Shown here: positions 1 through 10,330 of the stretch, one piece after another
Numbering within the stretch: position 1 is the first letter of the stretch
How the letters are laid out: each line of letters starts with the position of its first letter
Source of the DNA: Arenibacter sp. F26102
GTDB taxonomy: Bacteria > Bacteroidota > Bacteroidia > Flavobacteriales > Flavobacteriaceae
Assembly: GCF_023015865.1 (NCBI RefSeq)
Contig: NZ_JALKBC010000003.1
Span: 124,001-188,000, forward strand
Direction of reading: 5' to 3'
DNA: 64,000 nucleotides
Made by a program: the position numbers and the translations under genes
The notes under the pieces: generated by a model
Seen by the model: only the letters and a program-made list of their open reading frames with translations
Told to the model about the DNA's origin: nothing
The model's database searches: none

Positions 1-1
1 A

Positions 2-1549
2 CAAGGTAAAACCGTACGCGGCATAAGCCATGTGGAAAATATTGCACTGGTATCGCTTGAGGGTCCTGGAATGGTTGGAATCACCGGTATCTCCAAACGC
101 TTTTTTGAAGTGCTGTCGACTGCGGGTATCAGTGTTGTAATGATCACCCAAGCTTCATCTGAACATTCCATTTGTATAGGAATCGATAATCAGGACGCTG
201 ACCATGCAGTACAGGTTATTAATGATGCTTTTGATATTGAAATTTCACTCGGTAAAATAAAACCGGTGGTTGCCGAAAAAGATCTGGCCATAATTGCATT
301 GGTCGGTGATAACATGAAAAGCCATCAAGGCCTTAGCGGAAAGATGTTCAGTACCCTTGGCAAAAACAACGTAAATATAAGAGCCATTGCACAAGGTGCC
401 TCCGAAAGGAATATATCGGCGGTTATCCTAAAGGAAGATGTAAAAAAAGCACTCAATACTTTACACGAAGAGTTTTTTGAAGAAAATGTAAAGCAGTTGA
501 ACCTCTTTGTTATGGGGGTAGGTAATGTAGGTGCAAAGTTCCTAAACCAAATACAATCCCAAAAGAAATATTTAAAGGAAAAGCTAAAACTTAACATCAG
601 GGTGATTGGAATGTCCAATTCCAGGAAAATGATTTTTGATGAAGATGGAATTCCGCTTAAAAACTGGCAAGAACTCCTAAATAATGGCGAAGAAGCCAAT
701 AGGGAGCTATTTTTTGACAAGGTTAAAAAGCTTAATTACAGAAATAGCATTTTTGTGGACAATACCGCCAGTCAAGAAGTTTCAGAAACCTATAATTCCT
801 ACCTAAGAAATAGTATATCTGTTGTAACCTGTAATAAAATTGCTTGTTCGTCGCCTTATGACAACTATCAGGAATTAAAAGATCTCGCAAGACAGTACAA
901 TGCACCTTTTCTTTTCGAAACGAATGTGGGAGCAGGCTTGCCAATTATAGACACCTTAAAGCACCTAGTGGCTTCTGGGGATAAAATTCTTAAAATTCAA
1001 GCTGTGCTGTCCGGTAGTTTAAATTTTGTATTCAACAATTTTAAGGACACCACTACATTTCATGATATAGTAAAGGAAGCACAGGTGGAAGGCTATACGG
1101 AACCAGACCCCAAAATAGATTTGAGCGGGGTGGACGTTATGCGTAAAATATTAATTCTGGCAAGGGAAAGTGGATATGTCCTGAATATTGAGGATATCCA
1201 AAACAACCCTTTCCTACCCAAAGAGAGCTTGGAAACAACCAACAATGAAGATTTCTTCAAGACGTTGACCAAGCATGAGGCTTCATTTCAAGAGATGTAC
1301 AAGAAGGCCGTAGACGAAGATAGCAAGTTGAAATATGTTGCACAATTCGAAGACGGTAAAGCCAGCGTAGGATTGCAGCGCATCCCTAAAGGACATGATT
1401 TTTATAATTTGGAGGGAAGCGATAATATTGTACTGTTTTACACCGAACGTTATCCCAACCAACCCATGATTATTAAAGGAGCCGGAGCAGGTGCCGATGT
1501 TACGGCATCCGGAATATTCGCCGATATTATACGCATCGGTAATTTTTAA
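2..1549 (+). CDS. thrA: Bifunctional aspartokinase/homoserine dehydrogenase I, C-terminal part (5' end outside window)
   Basis: The reading frame is open to the left edge of the window, so the gene begins upstream; the GTG at 32 is internal, because the residues before it (QGKTVRGISHVENIALV) fit the kinase-ACT junction. The visible part holds two ACT-like regulatory regions (about the first 160 residues) and a homoserine dehydrogenase half. That half has the nucleotide-binding glycine motif GVGNVG, the TNVGAGLP signature and EGYTEPDPKIDLSG. It catalyses the first and third steps from aspartate to threonine; the ACT region suggests threonine feedback, by family knowledge. The aspartokinase catalytic domain is outside the window. 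It is first visible in a thrABC operon, 35 bp from thrB. Confidence 0.95.
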   Translation, partial: QGKTVRGISHVENIALVSLEGPGMVGITGISKRFFEVLSTAGISVVMITQASSEHSICIGIDNQDADHAVQVINDAFDIEISLGKIKPVVAEKDLAIIALVGDNMKSHQGLSGKMFSTLGKNNVNIRAIAQGASERNISAVILKEDVKKALNTLHEEFFEENVKQLNLFVMGVGNVGAKFLNQIQSQKKYLKEKLKLNIRVIGMSNSRKMIFDEDGIPLKNWQELLNNGEEANRELFFDKVKKLNYRNSIFVDNTASQEVSETYNSYLRNSISVVTCNKIACSSPYDNYQELKDLARQYNAPFLFETNVGAGLPIIDTLKHLVASGDKILKIQAVLSGSLNFVFNNFKDTTTFHDIVKEAQVEGYTEPDPKIDLSGVDVMRKILILARESGYVLNIEDIQNNPFLPKESLETTNNEDFFKTLTKHEASFQEMYKKAVDEDSKLKYVAQFEDGKASVGLQRIPKGHDFYNLEGSDNIVLFYTERYPNQPMIIKGAGAGADVTASGIFADIIRIGNF

Positions 1550-1584
1550 GGAAGCGGCATAACTCTGATATTATATCGATTTAA

Positions 1585-2517
1585 ATGAAAACTAACGAAA
1601 TAAGAATTTTCTGTCCGGCTACCATAGCAAATGTTTCCTGTGGCTTTGACGTATTGGGACTTGCATTGGACTCTGTAGGTGATGAGATGGTGGTGAGGAA
1701 AACCAGTGAAAAAGGAATAAAAATAACCAAGCTCATAGGTCAGGACCTGCCCACAGAAACCTTACAAAATGTTGCTGGAGTTGCCGGTTTGGCCCTTTTG
1801 GCGGAAAGTGATCATGTTGGCGGTTTTGAGATCGAAATCTTCAAAAACATAAAGGCAGGCAGTGGTATAGGAAGTAGTGCTGCCAGTTCTGCCGGAGCAG
1901 TTTGGGCTATGAACCAATTATTGGATAGTCCTTTTAGCACTTCGGAATTGGTAAAGTTTGCCATGGAGGGCGAACGACTGGCCAGTGGAGTTGCACATGC
2001 CGATAATGTTGCCCCTGCCCTATTTGGCGGTTTTACCTTGGTGCGCAGTTACCAACCCTTGGATATTGTAAAAATACCCACACCACCGGAGTTATATGCA
2101 ACTGTCATTCACCCACAAATAGAAGTAAGGACCTCGGACTCCAGGCGGATATTAAAAACATCAATTTCCTTGGAAGACGGCATAAAACAATGGGGGAACG
2201 TAGGTGGACTTATCGCTGGACTGTACACCAATGATTATGAATTGATCGGGAGGTCACTGGTAGACCATATTGTTGAACCTATCCGATCCATTCTTATTCC
2301 AGGGTTCGATAAGGTCAAGGAAGACGCTTTAAATGCCGGTGCTCTAGGCTGCGGAATCTCTGGCTCGGGCCCCTCAATATTTGCCTTGAGCAAAGGAAAG
2401 GAGATTGCCGTTAAAGTAGGCGAAGCCATGAGAAATGTGTACGAAAAAATAGGAGTTGACTATGACGTTCACGTGTCAAAAATAAATACCAAAGGAATTA
2501 AAATAATAGAAAATTGA
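1585..2517 (+). CDS. thrB: Homoserine kinase
   Basis: A 310-residue GHMP-family kinase, normal length for ThrB, that phosphorylates homoserine with ATP to give O-phosphohomoserine. The ATP-binding glycine/serine loop GSGIGSSAASSAG lies near residue 95. The C-terminal GHMP motif (ALGCGISGSGPSIFAL) lies near residue 250. The ATG at 1585 follows the thrA stop by 35 bp and the gene is followed 69 bp later by thrC, so the three genes form a threonine operon. Nothing unusual is seen. Confidence 0.96.
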   Translation: MKTNEIRIFCPATIANVSCGFDVLGLALDSVGDEMVVRKTSEKGIKITKLIGQDLPTETLQNVAGVAGLALLAESDHVGGFEIEIFKNIKAGSGIGSSAASSAGAVWAMNQLLDSPFSTSELVKFAMEGERLASGVAHADNVAPALFGGFTLVRSYQPLDIVKIPTPPELYATVIHPQIEVRTSDSRRILKTSISLEDGIKQWGNVGGLIAGLYTNDYELIGRSLVDHIVEPIRSILIPGFDKVKEDALNAGALGCGISGSGPSIFALSKGKEIAVKVGEAMRNVYEKIGVDYDVHVSKINTKGIKIIEN

Positions 2518-2586
2518 GATACAAGTTTTGCAAGAAATTGAAAAACGGAACTTGTAAAATATATTTCACCTTAACAACAATTACTA

Positions 2587-3882
2587 ATGAACTTTTATAG
2601 CCTTAACAAACAAGCTCCAAATGTATCTTTCAAAGATGCTGTTATAAAAGGAATTGCCCCTGATCGCGGGTTATATTTCCCTGAAAAAATTCAAGCTTTA
2701 CCCAAAGATTTTTTTGATAATATAGAAGATTACACCAATCATGAAATTGCATTTTTAGCAATTCAACAATTTGTAGGTGAGAATATTCCGGAGGAAGCTT
2801 TGAAGGAAATTCTTGCAGATGTATTGGATTTTGATTTTCCCATAGTAGAAATTGAAAATGGGGTGGCCACTTTGGAACTCTTTCATGGCCCCACCCTAGC
2901 TTTTAAGGATGTAGGCGCTAGATTTATGGCGAGATGTCTGGGATATTTTTCAACCGAAAACACCAAGGATGTAACGGTATTGGTTGCCACTTCCGGAGAT
3001 ACGGGAGGTGCGGTAGCGAATGGATTTTTAGGAGTGGACGGGGTTAAGGTTGTAATTCTATATCCTAGCGGAAAAGTAAGCGACATACAGGAGAAACAGT
3101 TGACAACCTTAGGCAAAAACATTAAAGCGCTGGAAGTGGACGGCACTTTTGACGATTGCCAAAATATGGTAAAAACAGCGTTCTTGGACGAAGAATTGAT
3201 ACAGAACATGCAATTGACCTCGGCCAATAGTATCAACGTGGCCAGATGGCTTCCACAAATGTTTTACTTTTTGTTTGCCTACAAAGAGATGAAATCCAAG
3301 GGCAAAGAAATCATATTTTCCGTACCTAGCGGTAATTTTGGAAATATCTGTGCAGGTATTATGGCTCAAAGATTGGGAATGCCCTGCAATCATTTTATCG
3401 CTTCAACGAATGTGAACGATGTTGTTCCGCGTTATATGACAACAGCTACCTATGACCCTAAGGCTTCCATCGCCACTATATCAAATGCCATGGATGTTGG
3501 GGACCCCAGTAACTTTATTAGGATAAGACATTTGTACAAGGATAATTTTGAAGCGCTATCCAAAAACCTATCTTCCTATTCCTTTACCGATAAAGAGACC
3601 AAAGAGGCCATGCGCAAATTATACAACGACTACACCTATGTTGCAGATCCGCACGGTGCCGTTGGTTATTTGGGCCTAAAGAAATATCAGGAAACACATC
3701 CGGACACCTTTGGTATTTTTCTCGAAACTGCTCACCCTGTAAAATTTTTGGATGTTGTAGAAGATACCATTCGTGAAAACATAGAATTGCCGGATAGCAT
3801 ATTGAAAGTTATGGGCAAGAAGAAAAAGGCAATCAAAATAGCCCAATACGATGAACTAAAGGATTTTTTATTAGGTAAGTAG
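2587..3882 (+). CDS. thrC: Threonine synthase
   Basis: A 431-residue PLP enzyme that converts O-phosphohomoserine to threonine. The PLP lysine lies in LAFKDVGARF (about residue 107). The phosphate-binding SGDTGGAVANGF motif and the SANSINVARWLPQ segment, both typical of the family, follow. It is the last gene of the thrABC run, and its stop lies only 11 bp from the stop of the convergent glf gene. The 69-bp gap after thrB shows no obvious terminator, so cotranscription is likely. Confidence 0.96.
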   Translation: MNFYSLNKQAPNVSFKDAVIKGIAPDRGLYFPEKIQALPKDFFDNIEDYTNHEIAFLAIQQFVGENIPEEALKEILADVLDFDFPIVEIENGVATLELFHGPTLAFKDVGARFMARCLGYFSTENTKDVTVLVATSGDTGGAVANGFLGVDGVKVVILYPSGKVSDIQEKQLTTLGKNIKALEVDGTFDDCQNMVKTAFLDEELIQNMQLTSANSINVARWLPQMFYFLFAYKEMKSKGKEIIFSVPSGNFGNICAGIMAQRLGMPCNHFIASTNVNDVVPRYMTTATYDPKASIATISNAMDVGDPSNFIRIRHLYKDNFEALSKNLSSYSFTDKETKEAMRKLYNDYTYVADPHGAVGYLGLKKYQETHPDTFGIFLETAHPVKFLDVVEDTIRENIELPDSILKVMGKKKKAIKIAQYDELKDFLLGK

Positions 3883-3893
3883 GTGAATCGAAC

Positions 3894-4991
3894 CTAGTTG
3901 AATATTTTTTTACATTTGGCCAATGCTGAGGCAATTACCTGATGCATGTCGTAATACTTATACTCCGCTAGCCTACCTCCAAAAATAATATCGTCCTGTT
4001 CGGACAATGCCTTGTATTTGGAGTAAATTTCACTGTTCCTTTCATCATTAATAGGATAATAAGGTTCCTTATTACCAGACCATTCGGTGGGGTATTCTTT
4101 TGTTATTACAGTCTTTTTCTGTGTTCCAAATTCAAAATGCTTGTGCTCTAGAATACGGGTATAAGGAATGTCTGAAGCTGTATAGTTTACGACCGCATTA
4201 CCCTGGTAATTTTCCATATCCAGGGTTTCATGCTTAAAATCCAGACTCCTATATTCCAGCTTACCATATCGGTAATCATAAAACTCATCAATTTTTCCAG
4301 TGAACACTACCTGATCGGCCATTGCTACCAATTCCGTTTTATCTTTAAAAAAATCGACTTCCAATCGTGTTTCGATGCCTTCCAATAAACCATTGATCAG
4401 CTTATTGTAACCCCCAATAGGTATTCCTTGGTACTTATCATTAAAATAATTATTGTCGAAGGTAAATCGCAATGGCAACCTTTTTATAATAAAAGCAGGC
4501 AGTTCTGTGGCTTTTCGCCCCCATTGTTTCTCCGTATACCCTTTGATCAACTTTTCGTAAATATCCTTACCAACCAGCGACAAGGCCTGTTCTTCCAAAT
4601 TTTTTGGATTTTTCACCCCTACTTCCCTTACTTGTTCCGCAATGACAGACTTGGCTTCCTCGGGCGTCTTTACCTTCCATAACTGATAAAAGGTGTTCAT
4701 ATTGAAGGGCAGATTATAAAGCTCGCCCTGATAATTGGCCACTGGTGAATTGGTATACCTATTAAATTCCACAAAACTATTTACATAATCCCAAATTGCT
4801 TTGTCATTGGTATGAAAAATATGGGCTCCGTACTTATGAACATTTATACCCTCCACTTCCTCACAATAAACATTGCCTCCAAGATGCGGACGTTTATCTA
4901 TAACCAGGCATTTTTTTCCCTTCTTCTTGGCCTCATGGGCAAATACGGCGCCAAAAAGTCCAGCTCCCACAATAAGGTAGTCGTATTTCAT
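3894..4991 (-). CDS. glf: UDP-galactopyranose mutase
   Basis: A 365-residue FAD flavoenzyme that interconverts UDP-galactopyranose and UDP-galactofuranose, the donor for Galf-containing surface glycans. The N-terminal FAD-binding motif is VGAGLFGAVFA, followed by GGNVY and KYGAHIFHTND, which are characteristic of Glf. The start is the ATG at 4991 (MKYDYLIVGAG); a longer frame beginning with TTG at 5012 adds seven residues that do not look like the family. It is divergent from a glycosyltransferase at 5129, which fits a small galactofuranose locus. The gene is complete and ordinary. Confidence 0.95.
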   Translation of the reverse strand: MKYDYLIVGAGLFGAVFAHEAKKKGKKCLVIDKRPHLGGNVYCEEVEGINVHKYGAHIFHTNDKAIWDYVNSFVEFNRYTNSPVANYQGELYNLPFNMNTFYQLWKVKTPEEAKSVIAEQVREVGVKNPKNLEEQALSLVGKDIYEKLIKGYTEKQWGRKATELPAFIIKRLPLRFTFDNNYFNDKYQGIPIGGYNKLINGLLEGIETRLEVDFFKDKTELVAMADQVVFTGKIDEFYDYRYGKLEYRSLDFKHETLDMENYQGNAVVNYTASDIPYTRILEHKHFEFGTQKKTVITKEYPTEWSGNKEPYYPINDERNSEIYSKYKALSEQDDIIFGGRLAEYKYYDMHQVIASALAKCKKIFN

Positions 4992-5096
4992 TATAGGTAG
5001 ATTAGTATCCAATAGGAATAAAAAAGTAAAACTAGTGTATATTATAACGTTTACGAATTGAAATCAAAAAAAAAATCCCTTTTGGCATAACATGGT

Positions 5097-5104
5097 TATA
5101 TTTG
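5097..5104 (+). promoter_or_regulatory. Candidate -7 box TATATTTG for the glycosyltransferase gene
   Basis: TATATTTG matches the Bacteroidota TAnnTTTG -7 element and ends 24 bp before the ATG at 5129. A TTTG at 5081-5084 lies upstream, but its 12-bp spacing is too short for a classical -33 box, so only the -7 element is convincing. Confidence 0.35.
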
Positions 5105-5128
5105 CAGAGCTCAAAGAACCAACCCGTA

Positions 5129-6172
5129 ATGGCCAATTTATTTTATATCTCTCGAAATTATAAAGCTACCAACAGTGCAGCCTCCAAGCCGAAAACAGAT
5201 TGTGAGCGGATCTTGGACAAGATAGGTTTCAAAAATTTAGGTTTTAAACAGACTACATACGCCAGTTCCGCCTTAGGTGCGATAATAAGTTTTTTTGGAA
5301 TAACAAAGGGGGTTATCCGATTGCCAAGAAATTCTACCCTGGCCATACAATACCCTCTTAGCAAATATTACAAATACATCACTACCATAGCCGGAATAAA
5401 AAAATGTAAAATCGTTTTGATCATTCATGATGTTAAATACCTCATGGGAAAGAATAAGGATATTGCCCGGGAAATGAAAAAATTCTCATGTGCCTATGTA
5501 ATCATCGTACATAACGACAACATGAAAAAATGGTTCGAGCAACAAGGGGCAACCGCCAAATTGATCCCCTTGTACATGTTCGATTATTTGGACGACAATA
5601 GTAGCTATACTGCTCCGGAACTTTCCAATAATGGCTTATTCGATGTGGTTTTCGCGGGTGGCTTGGGAATGGCAAAAAGTGCCTTCATCTATAAATTGGA
5701 TGCCTTAAAAAATAATAGCTTCCATTTAAAATTATATGGTAGCGGTTTTATCAAAAACGATGTGGACCCCGCCAACACCATCATAAGTTTCGAGGGTATG
5801 TTTTCCCCGGATGACGTTGCAAAACACATAAGAGGTTCCTTCGGATTGGTTTGGAACGGGAATTCCATAGACGAATGTGCCGGACATTTTGGACAATACC
5901 TATTATACAATAATCCACATAAAACATCACTTTATTTGCTTTGCGGCTTACCAATTATTATCTGGGATAAAGCCGCGATTGCCGCCGTTATCAAGGAACG
6001 TCATTTGGGAATTTGCATTTCCTCCTTGGAGGAGTTGGATGGGAAATTAAAAAACCTGTCCCCTGAAGACTACCAACAAATGGTGAAAAATGTGGCCGAA
6101 GTTAGGAAAGAAATCATTTCTGGTGGATTTTTAAAAGCTGCCATGGCTAAGGCTCTTTTGGAGCTTTCTTAA
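5129..6172 (+). CDS. Glycosyltransferase, probably galactofuranosyltransferase-like
   Basis: A 347-residue GT-B-like protein without signal peptide or membrane helix. The C-terminal half has nucleotide-sugar-binding character: FDVVFAGGLGMAKS (about residue 175) and the segment around GSFGLVWNGNSIDECAG, where bacterial beta-1,6-galactofuranosyltransferase-like proteins are similar. It probably moves a sugar onto a surface glycan in the cytoplasm. The divergent neighbour glf makes UDP-Galf, which supports (but does not prove) Galf as donor. The ATG at 5129 was chosen; the frame also opens with a TTG 27 bp upstream. The acceptor is unknown. Confidence 0.75.
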   Translation: MANLFYISRNYKATNSAASKPKTDCERILDKIGFKNLGFKQTTYASSALGAIISFFGITKGVIRLPRNSTLAIQYPLSKYYKYITTIAGIKKCKIVLIIHDVKYLMGKNKDIAREMKKFSCAYVIIVHNDNMKKWFEQQGATAKLIPLYMFDYLDDNSSYTAPELSNNGLFDVVFAGGLGMAKSAFIYKLDALKNNSFHLKLYGSGFIKNDVDPANTIISFEGMFSPDDVAKHIRGSFGLVWNGNSIDECAGHFGQYLLYNNPHKTSLYLLCGLPIIIWDKAAIAAVIKERHLGICISSLEELDGKLKNLSPEDYQQMVKNVAEVRKEIISGGFLKAAMAKALLELS

Positions 6173-6190
6173 TTTACTTAAGAAAATTTA

Positions 6191-7810
6191 TTAGTCCAGT
6201 TGTGGCAATTTAAAATTATCCAACGGGCTGGGCAGTTTCATTGCCGCCTCAATAGCCTCGGTAGTCCTAGGAGCCATTTCCGATAAATTAACAGGACCAT
6301 TCTTACTTATAAGGATATCGTCCTCAATTCTTACTGCAATCCCCCACCACTTCTTATCACAGTCACTGCCCTCCGGTATATAGATTCCTGGTTCCACTGT
6401 AATTACCGTGTTTTCCCTAAAGGGCTGGTAAGTGCCTTTATCGTGAACATCAAGTCCCAAATAATGGGAAGTGCCGTGCGGAAAATATTTTCTGGCCTCT
6501 TCAGGGCTGTCTATAATCCCAAGCTTCATCAACCCTTCAGCAACAACATCAATGGCAGCCTGTCCGGGCGCCTGAAAATCAGCTCCTACCACGCTGGCCT
6601 TTATTCCTGCCTCTTGAGCGTTAAACACAATATCATAAATTTGCTTTTGTTCCTTGGAAAATTTTCCGTTTGCCGGAATGGTTCTGGTTACATCAGCGGT
6701 ATAACCGTGATATTCCGCTCCCAAATCCATCAACACCAAATCGTTTCCAACCTTAGGTTTATTATTTTCAATATAATGTAGAATACAGCCATTGTTACCC
6801 CCACCAACAATGGAAGGATAGCCTTCGTATTCGGCACCATACTTCTTATAGACAAACTCATGTACTCCTTGTATTTCCATTTCGGACATATTGGGGTGCA
6901 TGGCTTTCATGACTTCCAATTGACCCACTGCGGAAATCTCCACGGCCTTCTTTAACAACACCAATTCTTCCTTGGTTTTAATTTCCCTTAAGGTATTCAT
7001 TATTTCCTCCAATTTGGAGCTGTTAAGATTATTGGATTGCAAATGTAGGGTTACCTTTTCCTTAATTTCTATTCGGGATTTATCATCTCTGGCATCCACA
7101 AAATCAACCAACAATTTATCGGATTTCAATTCCTCATAATAGTTCAAGTACCTCCCTAAGGTCTGGGCAACATTTGCACTGTTCTCTACTTCAGTAGATT
7201 TGATTATGCTGTACAACTGTTGTTTAGTTGCATTATAGTCAGATGGATAATTGGATTTCTCCTTAAAACTCCTGATCAAATCGAAAAGATCCGCTGCGTC
7301 ATTGCCATCCCTAAAATCATTCTTAAAATCGAAAAAAAGCACATTGTCAAACATGGAAAAATTAATATCGGAGCTTAAAAATTGTTCGGCATTAAAGGCA
7401 CGCTCAAAGCCCAATTTATTTTTTACCCCTTCAACCCCAAGTCGCTTTCCGTTCCATTGTTCCGCTTTTTCATCCCGTTTTTGGGCATATAGCACTTCGT
7501 CATATCCACTGCCATCATTATCCTTTTGCATTTCGGAATAAATAAGCAAAAGGGCATTAGGCTCCTTATACCCCGTTAGATAATAGAAATCCGGATCCTG
7601 ATGATATATATAATCCACATCGTTTGCCCTATTCCTTACCGGAGCAGCAAAAAATACTGCAACACTATTTGGAGGCATGGCCTTACGTACTTCCTGCCGC
7701 CTTCCCTTATGAAAATCTGCAGGTAAAAAATCGTTGGGAACCTCTTGGGCCTGAAACCAAGAAGCACAAAAAAGAAAAAAAGAAAACAAAAATAAATTCC
7801 TCATGACCAT
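6191..7810 (-). CDS. Exported Xaa-Pro aminopeptidase (M24B family)
   Basis: A 539-residue metallopeptidase that removes N-terminal residues preceding proline. A signal peptide (hydrophobic residues 4-20, ending SWFQAQ) predicts export. An aminopeptidase P N-terminal domain occupies about residues 30-170. The M24 pita-bread domain starts near residue 285. The metal ligands are visible: Asp in MDLGAEYHGYTADVTR (two Asp), His in HGTSHYLGLDVHD, and Glu in TVEPGIYIPEG and RIEDDILI. The gene is complete. A second in-frame ATG at 7804 would also work as start. It is convergent with the glycosyltransferase, 18 bp apart. Confidence 0.93.
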   Translation of the reverse strand: MVMRNLFLFSFFLFCASWFQAQEVPNDFLPADFHKGRRQEVRKAMPPNSVAVFFAAPVRNRANDVDYIYHQDPDFYYLTGYKEPNALLLIYSEMQKDNDGSGYDEVLYAQKRDEKAEQWNGKRLGVEGVKNKLGFERAFNAEQFLSSDINFSMFDNVLFFDFKNDFRDGNDAADLFDLIRSFKEKSNYPSDYNATKQQLYSIIKSTEVENSANVAQTLGRYLNYYEELKSDKLLVDFVDARDDKSRIEIKEKVTLHLQSNNLNSSKLEEIMNTLREIKTKEELVLLKKAVEISAVGQLEVMKAMHPNMSEMEIQGVHEFVYKKYGAEYEGYPSIVGGGNNGCILHYIENNKPKVGNDLVLMDLGAEYHGYTADVTRTIPANGKFSKEQKQIYDIVFNAQEAGIKASVVGADFQAPGQAAIDVVAEGLMKLGIIDSPEEARKYFPHGTSHYLGLDVHDKGTYQPFRENTVITVEPGIYIPEGSDCDKKWWGIAVRIEDDILISKNGPVNLSEMAPRTTEAIEAAMKLPSPLDNFKLPQLD

Positions 7811-8041
7811 GCAATAATTTAAAGTTTAAAAATAATCAATTTTAATACCAAACCAATTCACCGTTACAAATAAGGCTATAAGTAATTCTAAACACAGAAA
7901 ACCTAAAGCCAATTTCAACAATCGGACCGATCCACTCGCAAAACATATAAATCCCATTTAACATTAATTTGTGCAAAACAATAAGTATATAGATTTTCAC
8001 ATCGATTAATTTTCGATATTTTTACCCTCTAATTAATACAT

Positions 8042-9127
8042 ATGAAAAATACAGCACTAACTAAAATTCACGAAGCCCTAGGTGCTAAAATGGTACCTTT
8101 TGCAGGATATAATATGCCAGTTTCCTATGAGGGTGTTAACATAGAGCACGAAACGGTCCGCACAGGGGTGGGCGTTTTTGATGTATCCCATATGGGTGAA
8201 TTTTTAATAAGTGGGCCCAAAGCATTGGACCTCATACAAAAAGTAACTTCCAATGATGCCTCAAAATTAACCATAGGAAAGGCACAATACAGCTGTCTGC
8301 CCAACGAAAATGGTGGCATTGTAGATGATCTTATAGTCTACAAAATAAAGGAAGAACAATATTTATTGGTGGTGAACGCCTCCAACATTGATAAGGATTG
8401 GGAGCACATAAGTAAATACAATACTGACTTTGGTGCTGAAATGCGTAATATATCGGAAGGCTATTCCCTTTTGGCCATTCAGGGTCCAAAAGCTGTTGAA
8501 GCCATGCAAGCGTTGACGTCAATAGACTTAAGCGCAATTAAGTTCTACAGCTTTGAGGTGGCTGATTTTGCGGGTATTGAGCATGTAATTATTTCTGCAA
8601 CCGGTTATACGGGTTCCGGCGGTTTTGAAATATACTGTAAGAATGAAGAAGTGGAGCAAATCTGGAACAGGATCTTTGAAGCTGGCGCCTCCTTTAACAT
8701 AAAGCCCGTTGGACTTGCAGCTAGGGATACCTTGAGATTGGAAATGGGCTACTGTTTGTACGGTAACGATATTAACGATTCAACCTCGCCTTTAGAAGCC
8801 GGTCTTGGATGGATAACCAAATTCACCAAGGATTTTGTGAACAGCGAAGCTTTAAAAAAACAAAAGGAAGAAGGGGTTACCAAAAAACTGGTAGCTTTTG
8901 AACTGGACGAAAAGGGAATTCCGAGGCACGATTATGATATTGTGGATCAAAAAGGAATGAAAATTGGGGTAGTAACCTCTGGCACCATGTCGCCGTCCAT
9001 GGGGAAGGGTATTGGTTTGGGATATGTCCCCACCACCATATCTAAAAATGGCGGTAAAATCTTTATTCAAATTAGGAAAAATATAGTTCCTGCTACCATT
9101 GTTAAACTCCCTTTTTATAAGGTTTAA
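8042..9127 (+). CDS. gcvT: Glycine cleavage system T protein (aminomethyltransferase)
   Basis: A 361-residue tetrahydrofolate-dependent aminomethyltransferase. It takes the aminomethyl group from lipoyl-GcvH and yields 5,10-methylene-THF and ammonia. Family features visible: the N-terminal [13 protein letters not shown] segment, [17 protein letters not shown], the folate-site region [13 protein letters not shown] and the C-terminal [14 protein letters not shown]. The length is normal. The other gcv genes are not in the window, as is common in this phylum. A short purine-rich gap leads into the next gene on the same strand. Confidence 0.96.
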   Translation: MKNTALTKIHEALGAKMVPFAGYNMPVSYEGVNIEHETVRTGVGVFDVSHMGEFLISGPKALDLIQKVTSNDASKLTIGKAQYSCLPNENGGIVDDLIVYKIKEEQYLLVVNASNIDKDWEHISKYNTDFGAEMRNISEGYSLLAIQGPKAVEAMQALTSIDLSAIKFYSFEVADFAGIEHVIISATGYTGSGGFEIYCKNEEVEQIWNRIFEAGASFNIKPVGLAARDTLRLEMGYCLYGNDINDSTSPLEAGLGWITKFTKDFVNSEALKKQKEEGVTKKLVAFELDEKGIPRHDYDIVDQKGMKIGVVTSGTMSPSMGKGIGLGYVPTTISKNGGKIFIQIRKNIVPATIVKLPFYKV

Positions 9128-9166
9128 CAAGTGTAACGGTTGAGTTTTGCAAAAGAAGGTGATAGA

Positions 9167-9985
9167 ATGAACAAAATACTCATTTTAGGAGCAAGCGGTT
9201 TTATAGGCAATGCCATATACAAGGAATTACATTCCTATTTTGACACCTATGGCACCTATTATTCTTCAAGAAGGAGCTTTGAAAACAATCAACAGTTTTT
9301 CCGGTATGATCTTGAAGAGGACGATGTACATGATATATTGGACCAGGTAAAACCCGATCTAATTATCTCTGCCCTAAGAGGAAATTTCCAGGCTCAGGTA
9401 ATGGCACATCAACATATGGTTGAATACATTCAAAATAAGGATTGTAAATTGTACTTTATATCCTCTGCCAATGTTTTTGATGCCTATAGTAAGTATCCCT
9501 CCTATGAAAATGACAAAACTTTGTCCGAAAGTATCTATGGTCGACTCAAAATTAAAATAGAAAATATGCTACTAAGGATACCTGCTTCAAAAATGGCTAT
9601 TCTTAGGGTACCCATGGTTTTTGGTAATAATTCACCACGAATCAAAGAACTAAAAAATGCCTTGACCAGTTATGAACCTATAGAAGTATTCCCCAATTTG
9701 ATCATAAACGTCACCAATGACGACAAGCTGACACAGCAAATACATTACCTCATAAATCACAATAAAACTGGGATTTTTCATTTGGGAAGCGTTGACTTAA
9801 TACACCATGAAGATTTTATTAAGGAAATTGTGAACAGATTGGGCAATAACCGTCCTATCTATAAGCGTGTCTTTACCACTAATGAAGACCGCTATCTGGC
9901 CGTTCTTCCCAAATCCAATAGACTCCCAAAGAACTTATTATTCAATTGTCAGGAAATAATTGACCATCATATCTTTAGCGAATAA
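9167..9985 (+). CDS. NAD(P)-dependent sugar-nucleotide reductase/epimerase (SDR, RmlD-like)
   Basis: A 272-residue extended short-chain dehydrogenase. The Rossmann motif GASGFIG is at residues 8-14, the active-site Tyr/Lys pair is in YGRLK (about residue 125), and a Ser lies in the preceding ISSANVFD. The fold is closest to dTDP-4-dehydrorhamnose reductase or a related epimerase; the substrate cannot be named. The ATG at 9167 was preferred over an in-frame TTG at 9140 because a purine-rich AGAAGGTGATAG precedes it and the glycine loop then sits at the expected distance. It follows gcvT by 39 bp. Confidence 0.8.
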   Translation: MNKILILGASGFIGNAIYKELHSYFDTYGTYYSSRRSFENNQQFFRYDLEEDDVHDILDQVKPDLIISALRGNFQAQVMAHQHMVEYIQNKDCKLYFISSANVFDAYSKYPSYENDKTLSESIYGRLKIKIENMLLRIPASKMAILRVPMVFGNNSPRIKELKNALTSYEPIEVFPNLIINVTNDDKLTQQIHYLINHNKTGIFHLGSVDLIHHEDFIKEIVNRLGNNRPIYKRVFTTNEDRYLAVLPKSNRLPKNLLFNCQEIIDHHIFSE

Positions 9986-10033
9986 GCCAATGGCAATTGT
10001 ACTGTTTTAATTAACTTTATAAAAAATAGCGAC

Positions 10034-10321
10034 ATGAAAAAACTATCGGAAGTAGAAATAGAAAAACGATTGGAGGAATTGGATGGATGGGATTATGTTA
10101 ATGGTGCCATTGAAACCTCATTTGAATTTAAAAATTTCAAGGACACTTTCTCCGTAATGACGAGAATTGCCTTTGAATGTGAATCCCAAAATCATCACCC
10201 AGATTGGAGCAATGTCTATAACTCACTAAATATACGGCTATCTACCCATGATGCGGAGGGTGTTACTGAAAGGGATTTTAAATTAGCACATAGTATTGAA
10301 GAAATTATTGTAAGCAACTAA
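10034..10321 (+). CDS. 4a-hydroxytetrahydrobiopterin dehydratase (pterin carbinolamine dehydratase)
   Basis: A 95-residue single-domain protein of normal family length. It carries the signature residues NHHPDWSNVYN followed by the Leu-Ser-Thr-His and Asp of LSTHDAEGVTERD. It dehydrates the 4a-carbinolamine formed by aromatic amino acid hydroxylases, recycling the pterin cofactor; some homologs act in other pterin pathways. No phenylalanine hydroxylase is in the window. It sits 48 bp after the SDR gene, and yebC downstream has its own promoter. Confidence 0.92.
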   Translation: MKKLSEVEIEKRLEELDGWDYVNGAIETSFEFKNFKDTFSVMTRIAFECESQNHHPDWSNVYNSLNIRLSTHDAEGVTERDFKLAHSIEEIIVSN

Positions 10322-10330
10322 GCCGAACAC